Below the pieces are notes generated by a model, which made no database searches, was not told the DNA's origin, and saw nothing but the letters and a program-made list of their open reading frames with translations. A program made the translations under genes and the position numbers. This document shows, piece after piece, positions 53,601 to 62,772 of a stretch of 64,000 nt of DNA (position 1 is the first letter of the stretch; each line of letters begins with the position of its first letter). Origin of the DNA: Deltaproteobacteria bacterium (GTDB taxonomy: Bacteria > Myxococcota_A > Polyangia > Polyangiales > Ga0077539); NCBI GenBank assembly GCA_030694465.1, contig JAUXYJ010000054.1, positions 124,001-188,000 on the forward strand, read 5' to 3'.

Positions 53601-54242
53601 TCAACGCGTGCCAAACAACCGATCGCCTGCGTCACCGAGGCCCGGGATGATGTAGCCCTTTTCGTTCAGGCGCTCATCAATCGCAGCGGTAACCACGGGC
53701 ACATCGGGGTGCGCTTCGTGGAGAGTCTTGAGCCCCTCGGGACACGCAAGCAGACAGACAAATTTTACGGCGCCAGGCTTGCTGCGCTTCAATCGATCAA
53801 GCGCAGAGACCGCCGAATTTCCAGTCGCAAGCATCGGATCACACACCAACACGGTGCGGTCCTGGAGCTGGCCTGGGACCTTGTAAAAATACTCGACCGC
53901 CTCGAGGGTCTCGTGGTTGCGATAGAGCCCAATGTGGCCAACTCGCGCGCTCGGCACGATCTCGAGCATGCCATCGAGGATTCCCAGACCTGCGCGGAGA
54001 ATGCCAACGAGCACGAGCTTCTTTCCGTCGAGAACTGGCGCGTTGTGCATCGTGGTCACCGGCGTCTCGATCGTCGCGCTGGTGAGCGCAAGATCACGCG
54101 TCGCCTCGTACGCGAGCAGCATCGAGATCTCTTTGAGCAGCCGCCTAAACTCAGCGACGGGAGTCTCTTTGCGACGCATCAATGACAGCTTGTGCTGAAC
54201 CAGTGGGTGCAAAACAACGGTGGTATTTGGGTAGTCAGCCAT
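53601..54242 (-). CDS. upp: Uracil phosphoribosyltransferase
   Basis: Pyrimidine salvage enzyme: uracil plus PRPP gives UMP; 213 aa, normal size. The PRPP loop is '[20 protein letters not shown]', the uracil-binding end is '[16 protein letters not shown]', and '[20 protein letters not shown]' with '[14 protein letters not shown]' are typical. The ATG at 54242 has an AAGGA Shine-Dalgarno with 7-base spacing; longer frames upstream are not supported. No uracil permease is adjacent. It may share a transcript with ffh. Confidence 0.95.
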   Translation of the reverse strand: MADYPNTTVVLHPLVQHKLSLMRRKETPVAEFRRLLKEISMLLAYEATRDLALTSATIETPVTTMHNAPVLDGKKLVLVGILRAGLGILDGMLEIVPSARVGHIGLYRNHETLEAVEYFYKVPGQLQDRTVLVCDPMLATGNSAVSALDRLKRSKPGAVKFVCLLACPEGLKTLHEAHPDVPVVTAAIDERLNEKGYIIPGLGDAGDRLFGTR

Positions 54243-54530
54243 GCGCATGTCCTTCTGAGCGCGGCAGACTAAACCAGTCTCTACCTGGATGGGGCTCGCG
54301 ATCGCGTTCGCCACACACATTCTGCGCCTCGCTGATGACGAAAGCGGACGGTCGGGATTGCGCGAAGTTCACGTCTTCTCTGACTCGCAATCACCAGCAT
54401 CCAACGCAATCGAACCTGTATCGAACCGCCTAGACTCACGTACAACCGTGACTCAAGGCCCGGCGCCTACGACCGCGCCACATCTCAGCGCATGATCGCA
54501 ATTGCGTGCGCCGTTGGAGAGAGCTGTACG

Positions 54531-56525
54531 ATGCAACGCCGCCACAATTACTGTCGTTTTGCAGCTATATTCGCTGTGGCTACGACCTGTTTTGCTCACG
54601 CTTCACACGCGGATACGATCCCGATTGAGATCGTCGATCGCACGAGCAACCGGATCATTTTGGATGGACGGCTGGGCGACTGGCGACGCTTTACAGAGCT
54701 CACGGGCTTGGACTCAAGCGCTCAAGTTGTCAGCGGGCGCGAGCGCTGGACTGGCGATGTGGACGCTGGGATCGCGTTTGCGCTCGCGCGGGATAATACC
54801 TCGCTGTTCATCGCGGCAGAGGTCCGTGATGACCAGCTCGTTCGGCTCGCGCAACACTCGACGCTGCACGACGCGCTCGTGCTCTCGCTCGCGGTGCAAG
54901 TGGGCAGCCGAACGGTGGGCTACGACATCGCGATTCAGCCGGGATTTCCTGGACAATACCCAGGCGCGGTGACTTTTCGTGGGTCACGCTCGGGCGCTGT
55001 CCGCGGCGCCCGCGTGGTAGAAGAGAACCAAAGTGGCGGCGGCGGATTTACCATCGAGGTGGAAATTCCCTGGCAAGCTCTGCCTTCGATCCGAGACAAT
55101 CTCGCGTCGCTGCGCGGACGTATGGCCTACCACGACGCGGACTCACCTGCGCGTCCCGGCATCGAGACCGTGCTCGCGACCGGCGGTGGAGACGGGAGCC
55201 ACTATGAGCAGATGGCCCCCGCGCGAGGCGCGACCTCTGCGACGACGCCCATCGAAATGCTGGCGCAGTTTCGGCAGGCACAGGGGCTCACGAGCACGGA
55301 GCCCTTTATGGACCGCAGCGGCAATATCGCTGGAGATCCGCAGCTCGAACGTGTCGCAGTGTTTCCTCGGTTTATCGTCGTCGCGGGACCCGGGATTGCA
55401 GGCGGAAACCGCTACGCCTTCGTCGAACACCCCGTCACCACGGCTGCGCAATTCGTCGAGACCGCGCTTCGCGATGTGACCGGCGACGGTCGTCTGGATG
55501 TGATCCTTCGTGGTCGAGTCGACGGCGGCGGGATGACTCGCGAGATTCTCTACGTCTATGGCTCTCCCACCGGCAGTGATCAGCTTGAGCAGCTGTTCGC
55601 ACACGAGCTCTCGCGGACCGTGGGTGCGATGCGTGTGGTCAACCGCGGCACCTTCGAGCAGGGCCCACGTGTTCGCGTGACCTACGCGAGCGTCGAGGGA
55701 TTTACCCAGCAGAACTATCCTCACATGGCCGACACTGCGGTCCTGGGGGCCCTCACGCCGTGGAGCGATCAGCGCAGCGTGTCGTATCGCTGGAGCGACT
55801 CACTTCGACGCTTCGAGATCGCAGCGAGTGACCCCAATCCCAACCGTGCACCCACCGCCGTCGCCGGCAACGCCGCGACCACGGCGACGCCCGGATCGAC
55901 GGTCGCGGTAGCCCCGGCAGACGTCCAGGGCGTCCTCACATTGGCCCGCACGAGGCTCAACATTGGCGCAAGCGTACAACCAGACTTCAGCGCCGAGGCC
56001 AACGTCGCTGAAGATAGACAGCCCGAAACCGTGCAAATTTTCGGACGAAATCTCATCGTCGCGGGTCGCGCTTATCTCTCGGGGCGGTCGTATTACAGCG
56101 TCGAGCTGCCCGAAGGGTTCACGGTGCTCTCGCTCACGCTTGCGGACCTCACCAACGACGGCCAAGCCGAGGCGATCGTCCGAACGCGTAGGACTGTGAC
56201 CACCCAAGTTCGTGGCAACGCGCTTGAGGTCGTCAAAGAGTTCTTGCTCGCGTACTCGTTTGACAGCGCGCATCGGGGCAGGGTTTTCTCAGCTGAAATC
56301 TCTCGCACTGTGGGCTCAGACGCGATCGTCAATGAGCCTGTGCTTCCTGCGCCCGGCGCTCGCAACGGCGCGATCACTATTCGCCCCGGACGCGCGCGTG
56401 GCTGGACCGAACAGAGCTACGTCTTTCGAGACACTCCGCCACAAGGGTTCTTGCCGTTGTTGCTCCCGTGGCAGACCCCATCCCCAGTCACCTATCGCTG
56501 GAACGGTCAGGCGCTCGCCCCTTAG
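54531..56525 (+). CDS. Exported protein with CBM9-like domain and repeated C-terminal region
   Basis: A 664-residue periplasmic or surface protein. ATG 54531 has a GGAGAG Shine-Dalgarno and starts a signal peptide ending in AHASHA. The first 200 residues form a CBM9/DOMON-like sandwich ('IILDGRLGDWRRFTEL', 'TSLFIAAEVRDDQLVRL', 'FTIEVEIPWQALPSI'). The remainder contains two related blocks of about 180 residues, each with 'PQLERVAVFPRFIVVAGPG' or 'PETVQIFGRNLIVAGRAYLS' and a Ca-binding-like 'DVTGDGRLDVILR' or 'DLTNDGQAEAIVR' (FG-GAP-like). Each block ends near a 'PWSD..SVSYRW' or 'PWQT..PVTYRW' motif, so an internal duplication is clear. Ligand unknown. Stop overlaps nadK's stop in TTAG (56522-56525). 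Confidence 0.78.
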   Translation: MQRRHNYCRFAAIFAVATTCFAHASHADTIPIEIVDRTSNRIILDGRLGDWRRFTELTGLDSSAQVVSGRERWTGDVDAGIAFALARDNTSLFIAAEVRDDQLVRLAQHSTLHDALVLSLAVQVGSRTVGYDIAIQPGFPGQYPGAVTFRGSRSGAVRGARVVEENQSGGGGFTIEVEIPWQALPSIRDNLASLRGRMAYHDADSPARPGIETVLATGGGDGSHYEQMAPARGATSATTPIEMLAQFRQAQGLTSTEPFMDRSGNIAGDPQLERVAVFPRFIVVAGPGIAGGNRYAFVEHPVTTAAQFVETALRDVTGDGRLDVILRGRVDGGGMTREILYVYGSPTGSDQLEQLFAHELSRTVGAMRVVNRGTFEQGPRVRVTYASVEGFTQQNYPHMADTAVLGALTPWSDQRSVSYRWSDSLRRFEIAASDPNPNRAPTAVAGNAATTATPGSTVAVAPADVQGVLTLARTRLNIGASVQPDFSAEANVAEDRQPETVQIFGRNLIVAGRAYLSGRSYYSVELPEGFTVLSLTLADLTNDGQAEAIVRTRRTVTTQVRGNALEVVKEFLLAYSFDSAHRGRVFSAEISRTVGSDAIVNEPVLPAPGARNGAITIRPGRARGWTEQSYVFRDTPPQGFLPLLLPWQTPSPVTYRWNGQALAP

Positions 56526-57436
56526 GTCTCTCTGCGTTTTCGCACAGATTCTGCGCGAGCCATGCCGTACACGAGCAGCGGCTCTGGCGAGAGATCAAAG
56601 CGAACGCGCTGACCAATCTCGACAGGCTGAGGCTTTCGAGGACCATCGATAAACAGACAGCCCTCGCGCATCTTGTTGATCACTTCGATCGATTCGCCGG
56701 CCTTGATGACCTCATGCGCGATCTCGACGCCGCGACCGTCGGGTGTGTATGGCTCGCGGACTACGAGCTGCAGTGCACGCGATCCGAGCGGCAAAACACG
56801 CCCACCGGCCGAGCGAATCGCCGCGGTGCTCCCGGCAGCTGGGCCGATATAAAATCCAGAGCTCTTCTGCTCTTCCTCGCGATCGCCCACCTTCAGAATG
56901 TAGCGAGACGTCATCGCGGGACACTTGTGCGCAAAGAGCACCTCGTTGAGGACGCGTCGGTCGACCTCTTTTTTGTCCACGTGAACGCGCATGCGCGCAA
57001 GCCACGTGCGGGCCATCGCGCCGTCGAGCAATTGCGTGAGCCGATCGAGCACGTTGCCCTTACGAGCACCTGCGAAAAAGCCCACAGAGTCCTCTGGCGC
57101 AGAGTTGATCCCGAGCACTGGGGTCTCGCCCAACGTGTGCGAGACGCTCAGCAGTGTTCCGTCCCCACCCACGGTGATCACGAGGTCAAACGGTGTGACA
57201 TCACCGATCTGTGATCGGTCGCGAAAGCGCGCTTTGATCTTCAGAGTCTTGAGCGCGCTCCGGACTTCTTCGAGCGTCTCGCCATGCTGGGCGTCCGCGC
57301 GGATGAGCCGCGCCACGCTTGGATCTTTCTTGCGAAGCAACGCCCGAACGCGAGACATTTTGTACTGCCGGACATAGAGATCATACGCAGATCGCTTGGA
57401 AATTACCAGCACATTATCAATTGTGGGCGTTGTCAT
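56522..57436 (-). CDS. nadK: NAD kinase
   Basis: ATP- or polyphosphate-dependent NAD kinase making NADP; 304 aa. The GGDG motif is in 'DLVITVGGDGTLLSVSHTLG', the NE-type block is 'NEVLFAHKCPAMTSRYIL', and the glycine-rich block is 'FYIGPAAGSTAAIRSAGG' where many bacterial enzymes read PTGSTAY. The PAAGST form and the NEVLFAH block recall plant- and cyanobacterial-type NAD kinases. It begins in an ATGA overlap with the NUDIX gene (57433-57436), so the two nucleotide-metabolism products are coupled. Confidence 0.9.
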   Translation of the reverse strand: MTTPTIDNVLVISKRSAYDLYVRQYKMSRVRALLRKKDPSVARLIRADAQHGETLEEVRSALKTLKIKARFRDRSQIGDVTPFDLVITVGGDGTLLSVSHTLGETPVLGINSAPEDSVGFFAGARKGNVLDRLTQLLDGAMARTWLARMRVHVDKKEVDRRVLNEVLFAHKCPAMTSRYILKVGDREEEQKSSGFYIGPAAGSTAAIRSAGGRVLPLGSRALQLVVREPYTPDGRGVEIAHEVIKAGESIEVINKMREGCLFIDGPRKPQPVEIGQRVRFDLSPEPLLVYGMARAESVRKRRET

Positions 57437-58098
57437 TTCGCGTCTTTCATCAGCAGCTTGGCTTGGCGTTGTGCGGCGTCGAGGCGGGCGCGGAGCCGGT
57501 GGAGCGCGAGCTCCGTTTTGCAATCACGGAGCGACCCAGCGGCAGCGCGCCTGAGCGACTCGGAGACGAGCACCCATTCAATCTCGGACAGTTGCTCGAC
57601 CTGCTCGGTCGAAGTGAGCTCACGTGCAGCGCTTCGGTCGACCCACGCCAGACGAAAATGCAGCATTTCTCCACACATTCCTGGGGAGAGATAGACAGGC
57701 TCGCCCAAGCGCTCGAAGCTCGAAGCCTCAAGCGCAAAGCCCGTCTCTTCGCGGGTCTCGCGTGACGCAGTTTCGTCGATCAAGTCAGCGCGCTCAATCA
57801 GTCCGGCCGGGAGCTCCCAAAGCATGGCCGGGTGAGAGGGCCGCAGCCCCACGGGAGGCCTCAGCGCGCTGCGAAGACACACCCACGGATCATCCTGATC
57901 ATCCTGGTTTTTTGCACACAGAATGATAAGCACGGCGTCAAGCGCGTCACGCTCAACGATGTCGTACATAAAGGGCTCGCTCACTCCTGCTTGCACCGAG
58001 ACGGTGCGCAGGGACAGACGACGCAGCGACAAAAATCCTCGCGGTTCTTCCGAGGGTCGCGAGTGATCCGCCAATATTTCGAGTGTCACATCTGCCAT
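57433..58098 (-). CDS. NUDIX hydrolase (ADP-ribose pyrophosphatase-like)
   Basis: A nucleoside-diphosphate hydrolase of 221 aa. The Nudix box 'ELPAGLIERADLIDETASRE' continuing 'TREETGF' is present, with Asp at the position of the first conserved Glu and the REXXEEXG core intact. The upstream 'MLWELPAG' is typical of ADP-ribose pyrophosphatases. It is coupled to nadK by a 4-base overlap, hinting at a role in clearing ADP-ribose or oxidised dinucleotides in NAD(P) metabolism (inference). Start ATG 58098 is the first possible and lies 76 bases after argC. Confidence 0.86.
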   Translation of the reverse strand: MADVTLEILADHSRPSEEPRGFLSLRRLSLRTVSVQAGVSEPFMYDIVERDALDAVLIILCAKNQDDQDDPWVCLRSALRPPVGLRPSHPAMLWELPAGLIERADLIDETASRETREETGFALEASSFERLGEPVYLSPGMCGEMLHFRLAWVDRSAARELTSTEQVEQLSEIEWVLVSESLRRAAAGSLRDCKTELALHRLRARLDAAQRQAKLLMKDAK

Positions 58099-58174
58099 AC
58101 GAGCTGACGCCGGAGCCTAGCGCGGTCGCGCGAGCTGTTGGGCAATTGCTGACGCATGAAGAGGACGAACTTCG

Positions 58175-59239
58175 TCAGGGCCAAGTAGGCGCCATCCGCA
58201 GGCCGGCGCCTTCGTCGAAGCCCATCGAGAGGTTCATGCACTGAATTGCTTGGCCAGCGGCACCCTTGATCAGGTTGTCGATCGTCCCCATCGCCACGAC
58301 GAGATTGCTGCGCGCGTCCAAGGCGTAGCCAACGTGGGCGCGGTTGCTGCCACGAACCCAGAGCGTATCGGGGAGGGTTCCGAGAGGCAAAACGCTCACG
58401 GAGGGTGAGTGGCGATAGTACTCGCGCGCGCACTCGACGAGAGCCTGCGCGGTGACTCCATCCTGAGGTTCGCAGTAGGCGGTGGCCAAGATCCCTCGTG
58501 TCATCGGCGCCAACGTGGGAGTAAACGTCACGCGGACGTCCCTGGACGCAGTCAGCGACAGGGTCTGCTCGATCTCGGGCGTGTGTCGGTGCGTCCCGGC
58601 AACTTTGTATGGGCGCACACCCTCGGAGCACTCTGGAAGGTGTGTAGCGGGCGAGGCGCTTCGACCCGCACCAGACACACCCGAGAGGGCGTGCACGACG
58701 ATTGGGCGATCGAGCTTCAAGAGATTCGACGCGATCAAGGGCAGCAGGGGCAGCGTGGACGCGGTGGGATAGCATCCCGGCACTGCCACCAGGCCAGCAT
58801 CGCGGAGGGCGTCACGATTGAGCTCACAGAGGCCATAGACGGCCTGCGCAAGCAGCTCTGTGGCGGTGTGTGGCGCTCCGTACCATTGCGCATACGTTAA
58901 AGGGTCACGAAGCCGAAAGTCCGCCGACAGGTCAAACACTCGTACACCGCGCTTTCGCAGCGCTCGGACAGCCTCAATCGAAGCTCCGTGGGGGAGCGCG
59001 CAAAAAGCTACGTCGGCACGCGCTGCCACGGCCTCGGCATCAAAGGTCTCAACGGGCAGATCACAGAGCCCAAGCAACTGCGGCAGCACATCGCTCACAC
59101 GCGGGGCAATTCGCTCACGCGCGCACAACACCGCGAGCTCAACATGCGGGTGCTGCAACAAGAGTCGGATGAGCTCTGCGCCGGTGTAACCAGAGGCGCC
59201 AACGATGGCGACACGCGTGGGTCGTTTTTCTGCATTCAT
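58175..59239 (-). CDS. argC: N-acetyl-gamma-glutamyl-phosphate reductase
   Basis: Third step of arginine biosynthesis, NADPH-dependent reduction to the semialdehyde; 354 aa. The N-terminal Rossmann motif is 'VAIVGASGYTGAELIRLLLQ', the catalytic Cys lies in 'LVAVPGCYPTASTLPL', and 'DLSADFRL' plus 'SGVSGAGRSAS' are characteristic. It is the third gene of a minus-strand run (rplM, rpsI, argC), a linkage known in several delta-proteobacterial groups. No other arg genes lie here. Confidence 0.95.
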   Translation of the reverse strand: MNAEKRPTRVAIVGASGYTGAELIRLLLQHPHVELAVLCARERIAPRVSDVLPQLLGLCDLPVETFDAEAVAARADVAFCALPHGASIEAVRALRKRGVRVFDLSADFRLRDPLTYAQWYGAPHTATELLAQAVYGLCELNRDALRDAGLVAVPGCYPTASTLPLLPLIASNLLKLDRPIVVHALSGVSGAGRSASPATHLPECSEGVRPYKVAGTHRHTPEIEQTLSLTASRDVRVTFTPTLAPMTRGILATAYCEPQDGVTAQALVECAREYYRHSPSVSVLPLGTLPDTLWVRGSNRAHVGYALDARSNLVVAMGTIDNLIKGAAGQAIQCMNLSMGFDEGAGLRMAPTWP

Positions 59240-59415
59240 GTGAAAAATCGCTCACTGATGGAGTGTTGAACGGACTTGTGTACCGCGCACTGCGCGAGCA
59301 CATGGCGACGGAGAAATGCAAAACGCCACCGAAGATGTTTGTTGAGACACTTCGTGTGGCGTTGCGTGCGATCACCGAGCCTGCGCTGCCGACGAAGGCA
59401 GGCAAACCAAAGCGA

Positions 59416-59817
59416 TCAGCGCTTGCTGTACTGGTAGCGCTTACGAGCGCCGGGCTGACCGTACTTCTTACGCTCTTTCTTACGAGCGTCACGGGTGAGC
59501 AGGCCTGCCTTTTTGAGTGGCGTGCGGCGCTCGCTCTCCATCGCTGCCAAAGCGCGGGCGATACCAAAACGCACAGAGTCTGCCTGCGCGGCGAGGCCAC
59601 CACCAGCGACCGTGGCTTCGACGTCGTAGCGACCCTGGACCTCGACGATCTCAAAGGGCTGCTGCACGAGAAGCTGCGAAGCTGCGCGGGTGAAGTACTG
59701 CTCGTACGAGCGGCCATTCACTACAATTGTTCCGGTGCCTGGTCGCACGTAGACGCGGGCGACAGCGTTCTTGCGCTTGCCCGTCGCGTAGGTTCGATCG
59801 CTGATATTTGAGCTCAT
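59416..59817 (-). CDS. rpsI: 30S ribosomal protein S9
   Basis: Small-subunit protein near the decoding site, 133 aa. The family start 'YATGKRKNAVARVYVRPGTG' and the basic C-terminal tail 'RKKYGQPGARKRYQYSKR', which reaches the P-site tRNA, are both present. AGGAG precedes the ATG. It lies 17 bases after rplM in the usual order and must share its promoter. Confidence 0.97.
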   Translation of the reverse strand: MSSNISDRTYATGKRKNAVARVYVRPGTGTIVVNGRSYEQYFTRAASQLLVQQPFEIVEVQGRYDVEATVAGGGLAAQADSVRFGIARALAAMESERRTPLKKAGLLTRDARKKERKKYGQPGARKRYQYSKR

Positions 59818-59834
59818 CGAGTCGGTCTCCTGAA

Positions 59835-60272
59835 TCAGATTCGGATCGGCAGGGGCTTGGGCTGCTGAGCCTGGTGCGGATGCTCAGCGGCGGCGTACAC
59901 CTTGAGCTTGGAAAACATCTTTCGACCCAGGGGATTCTTGGGAAGCATGCCCTTGACGGCGTGCTCGATGAGATGCTCGGGCTTCTGCGCAAGAACATCC
60001 TTCGCAGAGGTTGTCTTCAAGCCACCAAAAAACCCAGAGAACGCGTAGTAGTTCTTGTTATTGAGTTTGTTGCCTGAGAGCGCGACCTTGTGGGCATTAA
60101 TCACCACAACGAAGTCACCCGTATCAACGTGGGGCGTAAAGGTGGGGCGGTGCTTCCCGCGGATCACGCGAGCGATCTCGCTGGCAAGACGGCCCAGTGG
60201 CATGTTGGTCGCATCGACGACGAACCACGCGTGGTTCATTTCGTCTTCTTTGGCGCTAAATGTGGACTGCAT
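59835..60272 (-). CDS. rplM: 50S ribosomal protein L13
   Basis: Early-assembly large-subunit protein, 145 aa. '[20 protein letters not shown]', '[19 protein letters not shown]' and '[19 protein letters not shown]' are the standard L13 blocks. The ATG at 60272 gives the conserved [12 protein letters not shown] beginning and is preceded by AAGGA; longer starts run into the promoter. It is the first gene of the rplM-rpsI operon, which probably extends to argC. Confidence 0.97.
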   Translation of the reverse strand: MQSTFSAKEDEMNHAWFVVDATNMPLGRLASEIARVIRGKHRPTFTPHVDTGDFVVVINAHKVALSGNKLNNKNYYAFSGFFGGLKTTSAKDVLAQKPEHLIEHAVKGMLPKNPLGRKMFSKLKVYAAAEHPHQAQQPKPLPIRI

Positions 60273-60319
60273 CACTGCAAACAATCCTTCTTGGGTAATA
60301 CCCGGGAAACGGAGGGCGG

Positions 60320-60347
60320 ACCATACCTGTGACGTCCTGGGTGTCAA
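60320..60347 (-). promoter_or_regulatory. sigma70-type promoter of rplM-rpsI
   Basis: On the minus strand, TTGACA (60347-60342), a 16-base spacer and TATGGT (60325-60320). The predicted start is about 40 bases before the rplM ATG. Confidence 0.65.
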
Positions 60348-60434
60348 GGGACATTGACAGGTGAAGAGAGCATCCAATGCACTTTTGGTTGGACCCGAGG
60401 CTGCATTCTGTCACTTGTGTGCGTGCGCTGGACC

Positions 60435-62570
60435 TCAAGAATGGGGCGCAGCGCGTGATCGCGCGGCCAAGAGTGCGCGGTCCACCGAGTCTTCAAGGCA
60501 AGGATTGCAGACCCCAAACCACCCACAGCGACGCGGAGGACGTGGGATGGCGCTGAGTGCTGGGACGGCGCGTTCGTCACCCGTGCTCGCCAACGCGTCC
60601 ACTGCGACGCGGATTGCGGCACACGTTCGAGCCTGCTCGAGCACAAAAATCGCTTCGACCGGGGGATCCACATAGGTTGGAAACGTCTCGCGCAAGAGCG
60701 CCATTTGCCGGTTGCGATTGCGGACGTTGCGTTCGCCGATGAGCCGCTCCAAAATTCGTGGCGGAGCGCTCGTCCGCAGCTGATTTTGCAGGAGCGAAGA
60801 CGCGCGGGTTGCGACGTCACCGCGACCGTTGAGTGCAGCATTTGTGACGTCATCCAAGAGCGTCTCGTCCGTCGATGCGTCGGGATGATGCGCGAGAACT
60901 TGCGCATAGTGATCGAGCATCGCGAGGTAGGCTGAGCGTCCCGCGTCTCCCTCGAGCGTCGCGAGGGTGTAGGTGAGCATGGTGTCGTTGGGTGACGCGA
61001 CGAGGAGCTGCTCGATGGCATGACGGCGGTTGCGGTTGTTCATTCCGCTTCGGCGATCCAAGAGAATCGAGATCACAGGACGGCGCTGAAACTCAGCAAG
61101 CTGCGTTGTGAAAGCGCGGTGCGTGTCCAGCGGTGGCGGCACGTGTGTTGGCAAAGTGGGCAGCGTCGGCAACGAGAGCACTTGCGCCGCTCGCGGACGC
61201 TGCACCAAAGGCCCTGCCGGCGCGGTGAGCGTGGGTGTAGGAGTAGTCAACGTTCGCCTTGCGTTGGCTTGGCGCACGCTGCCGATCGCAAAGAGCATGG
61301 AGATGATCGAGAAGCCAGCCAGTGTGCCCAGCAGAAGTCGCTTGCGAGGGCGGTCCGAGGCGAGATCGTTCCACGCGGACTCGGTCGCTGACGCCACGGT
61401 CATCACAGAGTCGCGTGTGATGGTCGCTCCCTGACGGAGGATTGGACTCGTGACCTCTGCAAACGTTGGCCTCGGCGCAGCGAGCGCTGCGTTCGCTGAG
61501 CTCATTTCGGGTGAAATCGCGTTAGCCAGCGGGACTGATTCGGACGCGGAGGGCACTGCGAGAGCGTCGTCGAGACCACGCAAGAGAGCTTCTGCGCTCT
61601 CAAATCGCTCGCTCGGACGCTTGGCTAGGGCCTTGGCAAAAAAGTCATCCAGTGACGTTGGGAGATTCGCGTCAGGAGCGACCACGCCCACCAGCGGGAT
61701 TGCGCCCGCCATTTGCTGGCCAAGCAACTCCACGACATCGTTGGCGAGAAACGGTCGCTGACCCGTTACACATTCAAACAACACCACGCCGAGCGCATAC
61801 AAGTCCGCGCGGTGATCGACGTCGGCACCGAGCGCTTGCTCGGGGGACATGTACTCGGGAGTTCCGAAGACCATGCCGGTCTGCGTGAGCGCTTGGCCGC
61901 CTGCCATTCGCGCGCCAACTTTTGCGATCCCAAAATCGATGACCTTCGCAAAGTCAGGGTCATCGCCACGCTGAACTAAAACGATGTTGTCCGGTTTGAG
62001 GTCGCGATGAACAATGGACTCGCTGTGAGCGCGCGAGAGGGCCGCGCATACGTGCGCTGCGAGCGTGCGAACACGCGGAAGCGAGAATCGCTTGCTCTGC
62101 TCTAGGTCATCGGTGAGCGAGCGCCCATCGATCAGGTCCATTACCAGAAAAAACGCGCCTGTTTCGTCGCTTCCAAAATCGTGAACAGCGACGACGTTAG
62201 GGTGCTCGAGGGTCGCTGCAGCGATCGCTTCACGCTTGAATCTTGCGACAATGTCTGGGGCTCGCGACATCTCAGCGTGCAAGAATTTGATCGCGACTTT
62301 CTTCTGCAGCGTAATGTGTTCGCCGCTGTAGACCGCGCCCATACCGCCCTCGCCGAGGAGCCCGATGATTCTGTACCGCCCACCCACGAGCTTTCCGTGG
62401 CGATCTTCGCGCGCACCGACAGCGGCACCGACAGCCTGTCCAGCGCCCGCGTCGATCCTCGCCGCGATCGCAGGGGAGGTCGCGTTCTGGCGATCTTCGA
62501 GGCGTGGGCCTGTCAGCTCGCCATCGACCTTCGGATCAGCAGAATCTGTCGTCGATTGGGCGCTAGACAT
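60435..62570 (-). CDS. Hanks-type Ser/Thr protein kinase with one transmembrane helix
   Basis: A 711-residue kinase. After a disordered N-terminus of about 60 residues comes a full kinase domain (about 65-335): Gly loop 'LGEGGMGAVY', Lys95 in VAIK, HRD (188-190) with LKPDN, DFG (212-214) and the activation segment ending 'GTPEYMSPEQA'. One transmembrane helix ('LLLGTLAGFSIISMLFAIG', about 420-440) separates it from a C-terminal extracytoplasmic region rich in alpha-helix ('LLVASPNDTMLTYTLATLEG'), perhaps HEAT/TPR-like. It ends in a Cys cluster (CGWFGVCNPC). AGAGGT lies before the ATG. No PASTA or PEGA domain; ligand unknown. Confidence 0.9.
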   Translation of the reverse strand: MSSAQSTTDSADPKVDGELTGPRLEDRQNATSPAIAARIDAGAGQAVGAAVGAREDRHGKLVGGRYRIIGLLGEGGMGAVYSGEHITLQKKVAIKFLHAEMSRAPDIVARFKREAIAAATLEHPNVVAVHDFGSDETGAFFLVMDLIDGRSLTDDLEQSKRFSLPRVRTLAAHVCAALSRAHSESIVHRDLKPDNIVLVQRGDDPDFAKVIDFGIAKVGARMAGGQALTQTGMVFGTPEYMSPEQALGADVDHRADLYALGVVLFECVTGQRPFLANDVVELLGQQMAGAIPLVGVVAPDANLPTSLDDFFAKALAKRPSERFESAEALLRGLDDALAVPSASESVPLANAISPEMSSANAALAAPRPTFAEVTSPILRQGATITRDSVMTVASATESAWNDLASDRPRKRLLLGTLAGFSIISMLFAIGSVRQANARRTLTTPTPTLTAPAGPLVQRPRAAQVLSLPTLPTLPTHVPPPLDTHRAFTTQLAEFQRRPVISILLDRRSGMNNRNRRHAIEQLLVASPNDTMLTYTLATLEGDAGRSAYLAMLDHYAQVLAHHPDASTDETLLDDVTNAALNGRGDVATRASSLLQNQLRTSAPPRILERLIGERNVRNRNRQMALLRETFPTYVDPPVEAIFVLEQARTCAAIRVAVDALASTGDERAVPALSAIPRPPRRCGWFGVCNPCLEDSVDRALLAARSRAAPHS

Positions 62571-62772
62571 GAAGCGGTGACCTCTGACGCAACACGCACT
62601 GGCGCTTCAGGTCGACCAGCACGAGCCATTGGGATGCGAGCAGCGCGACGTACATGTGCGGCTGTAGGGTAGCGCAGAGTCTACGGTCGCGGTGAGAATC
62701 GCAGCCGCAATACCCCACCACAATTGCGACCACCGAACGATGCTCATGCACAACAAGTCAAAGCGCAATCGG

